The notes under the pieces were generated by a model. That model was not told where the DNA came from. It searched no databases and was given only the letters and a program-made list of their open reading frames with translations. Positions 17,758 to 26,213 of a stretch of 64,000 nt of DNA are shown here, in pieces. Source of the stretch: Neobacillus drentensis. Lineage in GTDB: Bacteria; Bacillota; Bacilli; Bacillales; Cytobacillaceae. A program made the translations under genes and the position numbers. Each line of letters starts with the position of its first letter. The first letter of the stretch is position 1. Location: assembly GCF_021560175.1 (NCBI RefSeq), contig NZ_CP091110.1, positions 4,218,501 to 4,282,500 of the forward strand. The letters run 5' to 3'.

Positions 17758-18666
17758 TTGCCTATTAACATACCAAAGCAATTGCCTGCAAGAGAGATAC
17801 TTGAGCAGGAAAATATTTTTATTATGGATGATGAGAGGGCAATCAGCCAAGATATCAGGCCTTTAAATATCTTAATATTAAATCTTATGCCTGAAAAAGA
17901 AAAAGCTGAAACGCAATTATTGAGATTATTAGGAAACTCACCTTTACAGGTGAATGTTAATTTTCTAAAAACCAATTCCTATGAATCAACTCATACTAGT
18001 AAACAGCATTTAGAGCAGTTTTACACCACTTTTCCAGAAATTAATAATTTAAAGTTTGACGGTATGATTATTACTGGAGCACCGGTAGAGTTATTAGAAT
18101 TCGATCAAGTAAAATATTGGTCCGAACTAAAGGAAATCATGGATTGGGCCGATCAACATGTCACCTCTACCTTACACATTTGTTGGGGGGCACAGGCAGC
18201 ACTTTACTATTATTATGGAATTGGTAAATTTGAGTTAGACCGGAAATGCTCGGGTATTTATCCTCATCAAATTTTTGAACAAAATGATCTATTGTTGAGA
18301 GGATTTGACGATCAATTTTATGCACCGCATTCACGTTATACCGATGTTGCCATTGATTCAATTATGAAAAATCCGGAATTAAAATTATTGGCTGCCTCAG
18401 AAGATGCGGGGGCGTTATTGATTTCTTCGAGGAATCGGAAGCATGTCATGGTTACCGGTCATTTGGAATATGACTCCGATTCATTAGCGCAGGAATATGA
18501 AAGAGACTTAAAGAAAGGTCTGGAGATTCATATGCCAGAAAATTACTTTCCTAACAATGACCCAACACAACCCCCAATCAATCGCTGGCGTTCACATGGT
18601 CACTTGTTCTTCTCTAATTGGCTAAATTATTATGTATATCAAGAAACTCCTTTTTCTTGGAGTTAA
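17758..18666 (+). CDS. metA: Homoserine O-acyltransferase MetA, probable acetyltransferase
   Basis: A 302-residue enzyme of methionine synthesis that acylates the hydroxyl of homoserine. The catalytic triad is at canonical positions: C142 (LHICWGAQA), H235 and E237 (GHLEYD). Residue 111 is Glu (GAPVELLEF); in characterised MetA proteins Glu111 goes with acetyl-CoA and Gly111 with succinyl-CoA, so O-acetylhomoserine is the likely product. It starts with TTG after AAAGGGGAC. I saw no SAM riboswitch or T-box in the 190 bases upstream. A terminator follows at once, so it is monocistronic and divergent from fhs. Confidence 0.93.
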   Translation: MPINIPKQLPAREILEQENIFIMDDERAISQDIRPLNILILNLMPEKEKAETQLLRLLGNSPLQVNVNFLKTNSYESTHTSKQHLEQFYTTFPEINNLKFDGMIITGAPVELLEFDQVKYWSELKEIMDWADQHVTSTLHICWGAQAALYYYYGIGKFELDRKCSGIYPHQIFEQNDLLLRGFDDQFYAPHSRYTDVAIDSIMKNPELKLLAASEDAGALLISSRNRKHVMVTGHLEYDSDSLAQEYERDLKKGLEIHMPENYFPNNDPTQPPINRWRSHGHLFFSNWLNYYVYQETPFSWS

Positions 18667-18667
18667 A

Positions 18668-18693
18668 AGCACCGGTTCCCGGTGTTTTTTTTA
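18668..18693 (+). terminator. Terminator after metA
   Basis: CACCGG and CCGGTG pair around a short loop, followed by eight T residues. Confidence 0.85.
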
Positions 18694-18757
18694 TCATTGT
18701 AATTAGGGTTTATAAATTAGGCCAATGACCAATAATACATGGGAAAGGAGTGTTCCA

Positions 18758-18970
18758 ATGGAAACTATTACTGCCGTCCATCGAAATCATTCTGGTGAGG
18801 TCATTAATTTTGTTACTTCCGAAGGCCGTGTCATATCGTATCGCAAAGCATTAATGGATGTAGAACAAGGTCTTATTCAAGGCATGCAGACATGTCAGGA
18901 TACACATGGAAGATTGTTTCTCATTCCGGAATTTGAACAATCCTTTGACCATTTCCCAAATTTATTTTAA
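18758..18970 (+). CDS. Small DUF3892-like protein
   Basis: A 70-residue protein starting at ATG 18758 with AGGAG seven bases before it; the upstream in-frame ATG at 18725 has no ribosome site. The sequence METITAVHRNHSGEVINFVTSEG...YRKALMDVEQG resembles the DUF3892 family, small soluble proteins common in Bacillus with unknown function. It is flanked by terminators on both sides and is thus a single-gene unit between metA and mntR. The family assignment is from memory of the motif and is tentative; that it is a gene is well supported. Confidence 0.75.
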   Translation: METITAVHRNHSGEVINFVTSEGRVISYRKALMDVEQGLIQGMQTCQDTHGRLFLIPEFEQSFDHFPNLF

Positions 18971-19003
18971 AAGCACCTAGCTTGATATCGCTAGGTGCTT
19001 TCG
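18967..19003. terminator. Bidirectional terminator before mntR end
   Basis: AAGCACCTAG and CTAGGTGCTT form a perfect ten-pair stem between two converging genes. Confidence 0.85.
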
Positions 19004-19032
19004 ATTTACTATTTTAACATGAAAAATCCATT

Positions 19033-19455
19033 CTATTCATGTTCATTTAGTTTCTGAATTTCCTTTAATGCCTCAATTCTATTTTGGTCATCTTCAAAGA
19101 ACTGAACAAGATCACCAATACGATCAATAGAGTCCCAGCTTAAATGATGCTCGATCCCTTCAACATCATGATAAATGTTTTCATCCTTTACCCCAATAAT
19201 TTTGAGGAATTGTTCAAGTAGTTCATGTCTAAAAACTAGGCGTTTACCAACCTTATTACCCTTTGGGGTTAAGCTAAGTCCTCTGTATTTTTCATAAACT
19301 AAATATTCATCTTTATCAAGCTTTTGCACCATTTTGGTTACTGAGGAGGGATGGACAGACAGCGCTTCGGCAATATCCGATACCCGAGCGTATCCTTTTT
19401 CTTCGATCAAAATATATATTTGTTCAATATAATCTTCCATACTAGGTGTTGGCAT
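19033..19455 (-). CDS. mntR: Manganese-responsive regulator MntR
   Basis: A 140-residue DtxR-family repressor that binds Mn(II) and controls manganese import and export genes. The N-terminal winged helix is followed by a dimerisation domain; there is no SH3-like C-terminal domain, as expected for MntR. All metal ligands of B. subtilis MntR are in place: D8, E11, H77, E99, E102 and H103. GGAGG precedes the ATG. It is a single-gene unit; no manganese transporter lies beside it. Confidence 0.95.
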   Translation of the reverse strand: MPTPSMEDYIEQIYILIEEKGYARVSDIAEALSVHPSSVTKMVQKLDKDEYLVYEKYRGLSLTPKGNKVGKRLVFRHELLEQFLKIIGVKDENIYHDVEGIEHHLSWDSIDRIGDLVQFFEDDQNRIEALKEIQKLNEHE

Positions 19456-19535
19456 CCCTTAACCTCCAAAAAAAATACTCTTCTAAAAGTTTACTATATT
19501 AAAAAATGAGTGACAAGGTTTTATAGCGGAAGGAA

Positions 19536-21704
19536 TTATTTTACGGCAGTCTCCTCGAATAAAAACTTTATCCTTTTTTCCTGCTCATCAAGAAATAGCT
19601 TGGCATTGAAGGTTTTTTCTTTATTCGTAAATCCTTCAATAAGATCTGTTTTTTCACCGGACAGCAAAAGTTTTACATTTTTCTGAGTAATATTTTTGCC
19701 AAGGATTTTTTTTGATATCGTAAAGTTACACTGATTTTTTTTATAATTACTACAGCCATAAAAGGTGCCTTTATCGACGATATCTCCATCACATTTCTTA
19801 CAAGGCCCAAGTTTCGTTGGCGTTCTTCTTTTTCCTTTTTGTTTTCCAGGAGTGAAGTTTTGCGTGAGATCATCAGAAAAAGCCCAGTTAACCGATTTAT
19901 TCCTGCTAGATGAGATTAAATGGAGGACCATTTTTTTAGTTTGTTCCATAAAGTGCTTTGGTATGGCAGCTCCTTCCGATATTTCTTTTAGTTTTTGCTC
20001 CCACTTTGCTGTCATTTCGGGTGAAGCGAGAATTTCTTGACCAATCGCTTCGATCAGTATTTTCGCTTTAGCAGTTGCATAGACTACATTCTTTTTCACT
20101 TCAATGTATAAACGGTCCTTTAGCATGGTGATAATCCCGGCTCTTGTCGCTTCCGTCCCTAACCCTTCCGTTTTCGTAAGGATTTTTTCAAGTTCTTTAT
20201 CATCTATATGTTTTCCAGCCGTTTTCATTAAGGTAATGAGCTGACCTTCTGTATAACGTTTTGGCGGCTGTGTTTGACTTTCTTTTACATCCACCTTAAC
20301 AGTTTTCCCCTGCTCCCCTGCAGTTAGCACAGGCAATTCAGGCTCTTCCTCTCGTTCCTTTTGTTTTAAGACTTTTCGCCAGCCCTCTTCAAGCTGTACC
20401 TTTCCTTTAGAAATAAACGACGCCCTGCCATCGACCAGTGTGGTAACCGTAGTATATTCCGAAACAGACTTATTATAATGAGCGGCAATTAAACTCGTAA
20501 CAATCAAATCATAAATTTTTCGTTCATCTGAACTAAGTCTATCTAAATATGGGATTTGTTCTGTCGGTATGATTGCATAGTGGTCAGTTACCTTTTTTTC
20601 ATTTACATATCGTTTGTTATCTGCAATCGATGCAACCGGCAGCGGGAAATAACTTTCATACTCTTTTAGATGACTTAATCGATTTAATATATCAGGGAAA
20701 GTATGTGCCTCTTCTTTCGTTACATATCTCGAATCGGAGCGGGGATAGGAAACATACCCTTTTTGATAAAGTTTTTGCAGAATATCCAACGTGTTTTTGG
20801 GAGAGAATTTATACCGTTTATTGGCTTCAGCCTGTAAAGCTGAAAGATTATATAAGAGCGGTGGTAAAAATTCCTTTCTTTCGGAAAGGACTTCTGCTAC
20901 TTCAGCTTGCTTGTCGCGGCAGAAGGCAGCTACTTTTTCTGCCATCTCCTTCGTCTTCACGCGAGTCTCACCATCGTTCTGCCATTTCCCATTGTACTTC
21001 TTCCCATTTATAGAAAAATGAGCGATGACCTCCCAAAACGGCTCGGATTTAAAACTTTCAATCTCTATTTCTCTTTTCACAATAAGAGCTAAGGTTGGAG
21101 TTTGGACCCTGCCAACAGAAAATACATCTGAGAATCCTTTTTGCTGAAGCAGCAAACTATAAAGCCTTGAACCATTCATTCCAACAATCCAATCCGCACA
21201 TGCACGAGTATAGGCTTCAAAGTATAAGCTTTTTGTCTCCTGTTCGTCCAATAATTTGTTAAACCCTTCTCGGATAGCATTCGCTGTTAACGAGGAGATC
21301 CAAAGTCGTTTCATTGGTTTTTTGCAGTTTGTCATGCGCAGAATATTTCGGATAATTAATTCACCTTCACGCCCGGCATCACCAGCATGAATAATTTCCG
21401 TAACATTTGGATCAGATACTAGTTTCTTTATAACGGTAAATTGCTTTGCCTTATCTTTTGTTACCTCATATTGAAATTGATCAGGTATGATCGGCAGCGT
21501 GTCCAGAGACCATTTTTTCCAACCAGGTTCATACTTTTCAGGGGCGACAAGTTGACATAGATGCCCAATTGCCCACGTAACAAATGCACCATTCGGAAAT
21601 GTTTCATTCGGAAATATTTCAATAAAGCCGCTTTGTTTTTTATGTTTAAATATAGAAGCTAAGGTTGAACCTTGATCGGGTTTTTCAGCAATAATTAATT
21701 TCAT
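19536..21704 (-). CDS. topB: DNA topoisomerase III
   Basis: A 722-residue type IA topoisomerase. The TOPRIM domain begins MKLIIAEKPDQGSTLA and includes HAGDAGREGELIIR; the active-site tyrosine lies in GYVSYPRSDSRYV (about residue 310); a C-terminal zinc-finger-like repeat (CKKCDGDIVDKGTFYGCSNYKKNQC) follows. The enzyme decatenates and relaxes single-stranded-region DNA during replication and recombination. ATG 21704 has AAGGAG nine bases upstream; the 12-codon longer frame does not. It is preceded by a 190-base non-coding gap and followed 80 bases later by mntR in the same direction. Confidence 0.95.
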   Translation of the reverse strand: MKLIIAEKPDQGSTLASIFKHKKQSGFIEIFPNETFPNGAFVTWAIGHLCQLVAPEKYEPGWKKWSLDTLPIIPDQFQYEVTKDKAKQFTVIKKLVSDPNVTEIIHAGDAGREGELIIRNILRMTNCKKPMKRLWISSLTANAIREGFNKLLDEQETKSLYFEAYTRACADWIVGMNGSRLYSLLLQQKGFSDVFSVGRVQTPTLALIVKREIEIESFKSEPFWEVIAHFSINGKKYNGKWQNDGETRVKTKEMAEKVAAFCRDKQAEVAEVLSERKEFLPPLLYNLSALQAEANKRYKFSPKNTLDILQKLYQKGYVSYPRSDSRYVTKEEAHTFPDILNRLSHLKEYESYFPLPVASIADNKRYVNEKKVTDHYAIIPTEQIPYLDRLSSDERKIYDLIVTSLIAAHYNKSVSEYTTVTTLVDGRASFISKGKVQLEEGWRKVLKQKEREEEPELPVLTAGEQGKTVKVDVKESQTQPPKRYTEGQLITLMKTAGKHIDDKELEKILTKTEGLGTEATRAGIITMLKDRLYIEVKKNVVYATAKAKILIEAIGQEILASPEMTAKWEQKLKEISEGAAIPKHFMEQTKKMVLHLISSSRNKSVNWAFSDDLTQNFTPGKQKGKRRTPTKLGPCKKCDGDIVDKGTFYGCSNYKKNQCNFTISKKILGKNITQKNVKLLLSGEKTDLIEGFTNKEKTFNAKLFLDEQEKRIKFLFEETAVK

Positions 21705-21843
21705 CTTAATTTGCTCCTTTTTAAAGCATCCCTGATTCATTTTCCCACTAAAAATCTATTTTTGTAAAGGTAATAAATAAAGGCAGAATTTAGTCAGTCC
21801 AAAAAAGCAAATACTTTTAGTGTTCTTACAAAAGACTGGAAAA

Positions 21844-21878
21844 TAAAAAAAGAACCCGCCAAAATCTTGGCAGGCTTC
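21844..21878 (-). terminator. Terminator after the 94-residue ORF
   Basis: GCCTGCCAAGA and TTTTGGCGGGTTC can pair on the minus strand, followed by seven T residues, about 20 bases after the stop of the gene at 21900. Confidence 0.75.
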
Positions 21879-21899
21879 ATACAGCTCGTTTATAATGTA

Positions 21900-22184
21900 C
21901 TATTTCATTGGCTTAAAAGAATCCTGTTCTTGAACATACCAATTTTCTTCTGGAACAATATTAGAGACAGTTAAAATGAATGAGGGAATCCGTTCCACAT
22001 CAAAGACAATAGCTCCAATTTTCTTAGTAAACATGATAAAGGCACTCCCATGGGAAAATTCAGCTAAAGTCTTACCAATATGCAGTAAAGACATGAGTAT
22101 AGCTTGCTTCTCATCTGCTTCAATTAAAACTTGTGGTGAAAATCTTAAAATCCATTCTTCTCCATCAATAGAAAATCGGTACAT
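21900..22184 (-). CDS. Uncharacterised 94-residue protein
   Basis: A small soluble protein with a very good ribosome site (GGGGGAG, three bases from the ATG region) and its own terminator. The sequence alternates short hydrophobic strands (YRFSIDGEEWILRFSP, AFIMFTKKIGAIVFDVE), suggesting a small beta-sheet fold. I recognise no family or catalytic motif. It lies between topB and cspD; nothing nearby explains its role. Confidence 0.65.
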   Translation of the reverse strand: MYRFSIDGEEWILRFSPQVLIEADEKQAILMSLLHIGKTLAEFSHGSAFIMFTKKIGAIVFDVERIPSFILTVSNIVPEENWYVQEQDSFKPMK

Positions 22185-22332
22185 GGGCTCCCCCTACCTC
22201 ATATGACAAAGTTATTATTAAAACATATGAGGTAGAGTCTATATTATATTCATCAAAGAAATTATATTCATATTTATTAATAAATTATTCAGAACTTATC
22301 CGTTTTATGGGAAAAAACCACTTGTCTATTCC

Positions 22333-22361
22333 TTGACTGTCCATTTTCATTATTGTATATT
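22333..22361 (+). promoter_or_regulatory. SigA promoter of cspD
   Basis: TTGACT (22333-22338) and TATATT (22356-22361) are separated by 17 bases. Transcription would begin near 22368, leaving an untranslated leader of about 87 bases before cspD, as is usual for cold-shock genes. Confidence 0.7.
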
Positions 22362-22454
22362 TAAAGCATCATGTAAGCGAATATATTTCCTGAACATGAT
22401 AATATTCAACTTGGTACCAAATGGTGCCACGATAGGCTTAGGAGGAAGAAGTAC

Positions 22455-22655
22455 ATGCAAAACGGTAAAGTAAAATGGTTTAACAACGAAAAAGGTTTTG
22501 GTTTTATCGAAGTTGAAGGCGGAGACGATGTATTCGTACATTTCAGCGCAATCCAAGGCGACGGCTTCAAATCATTAGAAGAAGGTCAAGAAGTTTCTTT
22601 CGAAATCGTTGAAGGAAACCGTGGACCACAAGCTGCTAACGTAGTAAAACTATAA
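22455..22655 (+). CDS. cspD: Cold-shock protein CspD
   Basis: A 66-residue single-domain nucleic-acid chaperone, nearly identical to B. subtilis CspD. RNP1 is KGFGFIEV (residues 13-20 region) and RNP2 is VFVHFSAI. It binds single-stranded RNA and DNA and keeps mRNA open at low temperature. The ribosome site is TAGGAGGAAG. A leader of about 87 bases separates promoter and start codon and may regulate translation. In B. subtilis cspD is also next to ypeQ and ypeP. Confidence 0.95.
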   Translation: MQNGKVKWFNNEKGFGFIEVEGGDDVFVHFSAIQGDGFKSLEEGQEVSFEIVEGNRGPQAANVVKL

Positions 22656-22677
22656 TCATTTCTACAAACAACCATTC

Positions 22678-22706
22678 AAAGGCTGACGAAATTCGTTAGC
22701 CTTTTT
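22678..22706 (+). terminator. Terminator after cspD
   Basis: AAAGGCTGACGAA and TTCGTTAGCCTTT pair with one mismatch and end in a T-run. Confidence 0.8.
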
Positions 22707-22713
22707 AATATGC

Positions 22714-22899
22714 TTAATTTAATTTCTTCCCATACTCGCGAAGCTGCTCGCCAACTGTACATTGAGAAATACAAAAACGATGAGCGGCTCTCCGGCCATC
22801 TGCTTTTTTGATAAATTTATGCAAGAAGCAGCCATTACAATATTGATTCATCAAGCCTTCTACCTGGCTCAATAATTCCTTTCTCACTGAAGGCTTCAT
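22714..22899 (-). CDS. ypeQ: YpeQ-like small zinc-finger protein
   Basis: A 61-residue protein with four cysteines in two pairs, QYCNGCFLHK and HRFCISQCTVG, fitting a small zinc-binding fold; the C-terminal FCIS.CTVG.....YGK is conserved in B. subtilis YpeQ. Function is unknown. ATG 22899 follows GGGGAGG by twelve bases; a TTG directly adjoining that ribosome site is less likely. It starts just after ypeP, so both are probably co-transcribed, and it converges with cspD. Confidence 0.8.
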   Translation of the reverse strand: MKPSVRKELLSQVEGLMNQYCNGCFLHKFIKKADGRRAAHRFCISQCTVGEQLREYGKKLN

Positions 22900-22917
22900 G
22901 ATGGGTAGCAACCTCCC

Positions 22918-23574
22918 CTATAGTATTAATGTTTTAGCAAAGATCTCTTTCCCCTCTAATGCCTGGGTAGCCAATTTGTCAGCTTCCTTGTTTTCTTTTC
23001 GAGGAATTACCGTGAATTTCGGATGCATTCCTAATGACTTCATTTTTTCCTCAATTCGGTCAAGCCAGCGGTTTAGGGTTTCTTCGTAACACGGCCAATC
23101 TCCTTCAAGCTGCTTTAATACACCTTGAGAATCACCCTTAAACTCGCATGATAAATGATGTACGCCTAGGTCTTCTAAGATATTTAATGCAAAATAAAAT
23201 GCAGCATATTCTGCCTCATTGTTCGATTCCATTTCGTCAAATCGTTGATTTGCACGAATACGATATTTCTTTTTTCCTTGCTTAAAAAAGATCACTGCTC
23301 CAAGTCCACCCTGATTACTTTCCTTTTGAAAACCGCCGTCAAAAAAGACCGTTATGTCATGAGGGTCTTCCTCAATTTCCGTTAGCAGTTTTTTCATTTC
23401 CTTCAAAATCCAAGATGTTCCTGCTTCATCATAAAAGTATAATTCTGTTACTTTCCCACTGGCTTCAAGTTCTTCAGCCAATTGAACTGCCAATTCACCC
23501 GTAACCCACTCAGAAGAACATTGAACCTTTTCATTACTCTTTACCTTATATATCCACTCAAGCTTATATTTCAT
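22918..23574 (-). CDS. ypeP: YpeP-like RNase H-fold protein
   Basis: A 218-residue protein. The first 65 residues form a small separate domain; the rest is an RNase HI-type fold with the usual four acidic positions visible: D in VFFDGG, E in NNEAEYAA, D in KGDSQGV and D in KEADKLA. Databases often label it 'reverse transcriptase-like', which refers only to the RNase H domain; there is no polymerase. It could cleave RNA in RNA-DNA hybrids. ATG 23574 follows GAGAGG. Gene order with ypeQ and cspD matches B. subtilis. Confidence 0.82.
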   Translation of the reverse strand: MKYKLEWIYKVKSNEKVQCSSEWVTGELAVQLAEELEASGKVTELYFYDEAGTSWILKEMKKLLTEIEEDPHDITVFFDGGFQKESNQGGLGAVIFFKQGKKKYRIRANQRFDEMESNNEAEYAAFYFALNILEDLGVHHLSCEFKGDSQGVLKQLEGDWPCYEETLNRWLDRIEEKMKSLGMHPKFTVIPRKENKEADKLATQALEGKEIFAKTLIL

Positions 23575-23759
23575 TTTTTTCAGCCTCTCATGATTGTTTT
23601 CTGCGTCTTACCATCTAGCCTATTCTGTCATGATAAAACTCTCGATGCTTTTATTCTGCCCACTTCTACCAAGAAAAATATTTACCTGCATGACGATATG
23701 AAAATATGTTAAACTTTTAATACTAAGAAGAACATTTATCATCCAAGGAGGAAGCAGTA

Positions 23760-24170
23760 TTGATTGAAGTCTATATTGATGGAGCAAGTGCTGGTAATCC
23801 TGGGCCAAGCGGAGCCGGGATCTTTATTAAGGGAAACGGTACATCAGAAAAATATGCGATACCGCTTGGAAACATGTCAAATCATGAAGCAGAATTTCAT
23901 GCTTTTATTGAAGCACTTGACATATGCTTAAAAAAAGGATTTGGCCAATCTATTGTTTCTTTCCGAACAGACTCTGAACTCGTAAATATGTCTGTGGAAA
24001 GAGAGTTTACTAAAAATAAATCGTATGCCCCCCTACTGGATAGGGCATTACAACTAACCAAAGAATTTGAATTATTCTTTATGAAGTGGATCCCAAGTGC
24101 TGAAAACAAAGTAGCAGATCAACTTGCTAGATTGGCGATTCAAAAAAATAGCCGAGAGGAGAAAAATTAG
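23760..24170 (+). CDS. ypdQ: YpdQ-like RNase HI-family protein
   Basis: A 136-residue RNase HI-fold protein starting at TTG 23760 with AAGGAGGAAG upstream. It begins MIEVYIDGASAGNPGPSGAG, and acidic positions are seen at D7, E in NHEAEFHA, D in FRTDSE and D in KVADQLARLA. The B. subtilis homologue is reported to lack detectable RNase H activity, so function is uncertain despite the conserved residues. It is divergent from ypeP, its distant relative, and is followed six bases later by a transporter gene. Confidence 0.82.
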   Translation: MIEVYIDGASAGNPGPSGAGIFIKGNGTSEKYAIPLGNMSNHEAEFHAFIEALDICLKKGFGQSIVSFRTDSELVNMSVEREFTKNKSYAPLLDRALQLTKEFELFFMKWIPSAENKVADQLARLAIQKNSREEKN

Positions 24171-24175
24171 ACATC

Positions 24176-25096
24176 ATGAAACCATCATTAATTGCCGATT
24201 TAAGCCTGCTTTTTGTTACATTAATTTGGGGGACAACTTTTGTACTCGTTCAAAATGCGATTGATTTTCTCCCTCCCTTTGCTTTTAATGGCATTCGTTT
24301 TTCATTGGCAGCACTTCTTTTATTTTTATGTCTGCTCTTTTTTGATTTTAAACAGTTAAAACAGTTAAACTTAAAGTTATTAGGCTCGGGGGTATTTATC
24401 GGTTTATGGCTTTTTCTTGGCTATGTAACCCAGACCCTTGGTCTCTTGTATACCACAACATCTAAGGCAGGGTTTATCACTGGACTTAGCGTTGTATTGG
24501 TCCCACTCTTCTCCATGTTTTTACTAAAACAATATCCGAGTAAAAATGCTGTCTTTGGCGTTATTGCCGCAACAATTGGGCTATTTTTATTAACACTGGC
24601 TGATGTATCAGGTTTAAACATTGGTGATGGTTTTGTTTTTATCTGTGCAATTAGTTTTGGTATGCATATTATTATAACCGGTAAGGTCAGCAATAAATAC
24701 CCTACTCTGCTTTTAACGGTTATTCAAATTTCAACGGTAGCCTTATTATCCACATTTTCTTCTTTCTTTTTTGAGGATTGGAGGAAGTCAGTAAGAATCG
24801 AGGTTTTATTGTCAAAGGATGTTTTAGCTGCATTAATCGTTACTAGCGTTTTTGCGACAGCAATGGCTTTTTTTATTCAAACTAATTTTCAAAAGTATAC
24901 ATCTACAACCAGGGTTGCGTTAATTTTTGCGATGGAGCCGGTTTTTGCCGCGCTAACAGGGTTTTTCTTGGCCCATGAACGCTTATCCATAAGTGCTCTT
25001 TTGGGTTGTATTCTAATCTTGCTAGGAATGATTTTTGCCGAGCTTCCAGCAGGAAAGCTTGCATTGTTTAGAAAAAGTGAAAGTTTGGAAAGTTAA
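24176..25096 (+). CDS. EamA-family DMT-superfamily exporter
   Basis: A 306-residue membrane protein with ten hydrophobic segments and two internal EamA repeats (LLFVTLIWGTTFVLVQNAI at the start; TRVALIFAMEPVFAALTGFFLAHE near residue 245-268). Proteins of this type export amino acids or other metabolites; the substrate cannot be read from sequence. It begins six bases after the ypdQ stop with GAGGAG upstream, so the two are one operon. Confidence 0.85.
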   Translation: MKPSLIADLSLLFVTLIWGTTFVLVQNAIDFLPPFAFNGIRFSLAALLLFLCLLFFDFKQLKQLNLKLLGSGVFIGLWLFLGYVTQTLGLLYTTTSKAGFITGLSVVLVPLFSMFLLKQYPSKNAVFGVIAATIGLFLLTLADVSGLNIGDGFVFICAISFGMHIIITGKVSNKYPTLLLTVIQISTVALLSTFSSFFFEDWRKSVRIEVLLSKDVLAALIVTSVFATAMAFFIQTNFQKYTSTTRVALIFAMEPVFAALTGFFLAHERLSISALLGCILILLGMIFAELPAGKLALFRKSESLES

Positions 25097-25127
25097 CAAG
25101 CTCCCATCATTGTCAGGGAGCTTGTTA
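25093..25127 (+). terminator. Hairpin after the EamA gene
   Basis: AACAAGCTCCC and GGGAGCTTGTT form an eleven-pair stem. The T-tract is weak, so termination is likely but not certain. Confidence 0.6.
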
Positions 25128-25131
25128 TAAA

Positions 25132-25401
25132 TTAAATAGCCAATAATTCATTTTCCTTCACATATTTTAAAGCAGCTTTCCTCGTATTGATATTATTTGC
25201 AGTTAACATCTCGAGCAAGGCTACATAGAAACTCCCATCAAATCGTTTTTGCGCTTTTAAAGTTATTTCGATCGCAGTATTAATCATCTCATCAGAAGCA
25301 TTTGTATAATGTTTACCGAAGAAAATAAAACCAACCGCATCGTCTTGGAAGTGAAAGCCCTTCCCTTTCAAGTAGTGCAAATAATCTTCAACTGTTAACA
25401 A
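25132..25401 (-). CDS. DUF6123-like small protein
   Basis: An 89-residue soluble protein beginning MLTVEDYLHYLKGKGFHFQDDAVGFIFFGKHYTNA. I associate this pattern with the DUF6123 family of Bacillaceae, whose function is unknown; the assignment is from memory. It starts with TTG; the GAGAGG ribosome site is a little far (about thirteen bases). No catalytic residues are evident. It converges with the EamA gene. Confidence 0.65.
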   Translation of the reverse strand: MLTVEDYLHYLKGKGFHFQDDAVGFIFFGKHYTNASDEMINTAIEITLKAQKRFDGSFYVALLEMLTANNINTRKAALKYVKENELLAI

Positions 25402-25436
25402 GGTTTAGACCAATCCTCTCCCACACATATGAACAG

Positions 25437-25928
25437 TTAAAATCTTAACTTAATTTTAGACAATTTTCTATCTTTTTTTGTTAAAAGGTGTCCAATTACC
25501 CCAACTAATACTCCTAAAACTGCTCCTCCTACTACTTCCTCAGGTTGATGACCTAACATTTCTTTCAACTTTTTTGGGGCTTCTTGTTTATATTCCAGAC
25601 TTTCTTCTTTATTGATTTTTTCAATTAAATCATTCATTGAATTTACTCTTAGGGTAAGTTCTCCCGTCTGCCTTCTAACTCCTTGCGCATCATACATAAC
25701 AATTAAGCCGTAGACAAGTGAAAGTGCAAAGTCAAAGGTTGGTAATCCCCTTTGCAGTGCAATATACGTAGTCAAGGTAGAAACACCAGCAGAATGGGAA
25801 CTGGGCATTCCGCCTGTTCCAAAAAATAGGTCTGGCCGCCATTCTTTCTTTTTAAAATAATGGATGGGAATCTTAACACCTTGGGCAAGACCAATGCTAA
25901 AAAGGGCTAAATAAACACCTTTGTTCAT
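25437..25928 (-). CDS. Divergent PAP2-family membrane protein (YuiD-like)
   Basis: A 163-residue membrane protein of the divergent PAP2/acid phosphatase family (DUF212). The phosphatase-like motifs GTGGMPSSHSAGVSTL (about 37-52) and YDAQGVRRQTGE (about 78-89) are intact. Four or so membrane segments are predicted. It may dephosphorylate a lipid or small phosphate; in bacteria the substrate is not known. GAGGTG precedes the ATG. It is divergent from sspL. Confidence 0.82.
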   Translation of the reverse strand: MNKGVYLALFSIGLAQGVKIPIHYFKKKEWRPDLFFGTGGMPSSHSAGVSTLTTYIALQRGLPTFDFALSLVYGLIVMYDAQGVRRQTGELTLRVNSMNDLIEKINKEESLEYKQEAPKKLKEMLGHQPEEVVGGAVLGVLVGVIGHLLTKKDRKLSKIKLRF

Positions 25929-26011
25929 CCTATCACCTCTACTTATTATTGTTTAGAAAGTGGTGTTTTATTATTCCTAGTGGAAATACTAAAAAAGTGG
26001 AGGTGAGTGTT

Positions 26012-26152
26012 TTGACTAAAAAAGGTAATGCTAGTCGCGGAGTGAAAGCTCCTGGTGTAAATCCTCAAGGATATGGACAGGATGCAGAAATGACAGAGGA
26101 TCCAAAAAGCCAATTGGAAAATAGGGCTAAGAAAAGTAACACCAAAATATAA
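26012..26152 (+). CDS. sspL: Small acid-soluble spore protein SspL
   Basis: A 46-residue protein starting at TTG 26012 after GGAGGTGAG. The end, DPKSQLENRAKKSNTK, is nearly the same as in B. subtilis SspL, and the middle GVNPQGYGQD corresponds to its GVTPQGDLEG. It is packed into the dormant spore; the exact role is unknown. Its position beside ypcP matches B. subtilis. A longer ORF reading through from 25949 is not needed. Confidence 0.88.
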   Translation: MTKKGNASRGVKAPGVNPQGYGQDAEMTEDPKSQLENRAKKSNTKI

Positions 26153-26178
26153 TACAACTATGAATTTTGGGTATGAGA

Positions 26179-26212
26179 AAAGGGTGTCCATATGGTTGGG
26201 ACACCCTTTATA
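26179..26212. terminator. Bidirectional terminator between sspL and ypcP
   Basis: AAGGGTGTCC and GGGACACCCTTT pair around a short loop between converging genes. Confidence 0.85.
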
Positions 26213-26213
26213 C

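Noticed and set aside
20573..21013. A 146-residue plus-strand frame opposite topB
   Set aside because: It lies wholly inside a conserved gene, is low-complexity and has no ribosome site; treated as a shadow.
22918..23574. A reverse transcriptase / retron
   Set aside because: The 'reverse transcriptase-like' label refers only to an RNase H domain; there is no polymerase motif and no retron RNA nearby.
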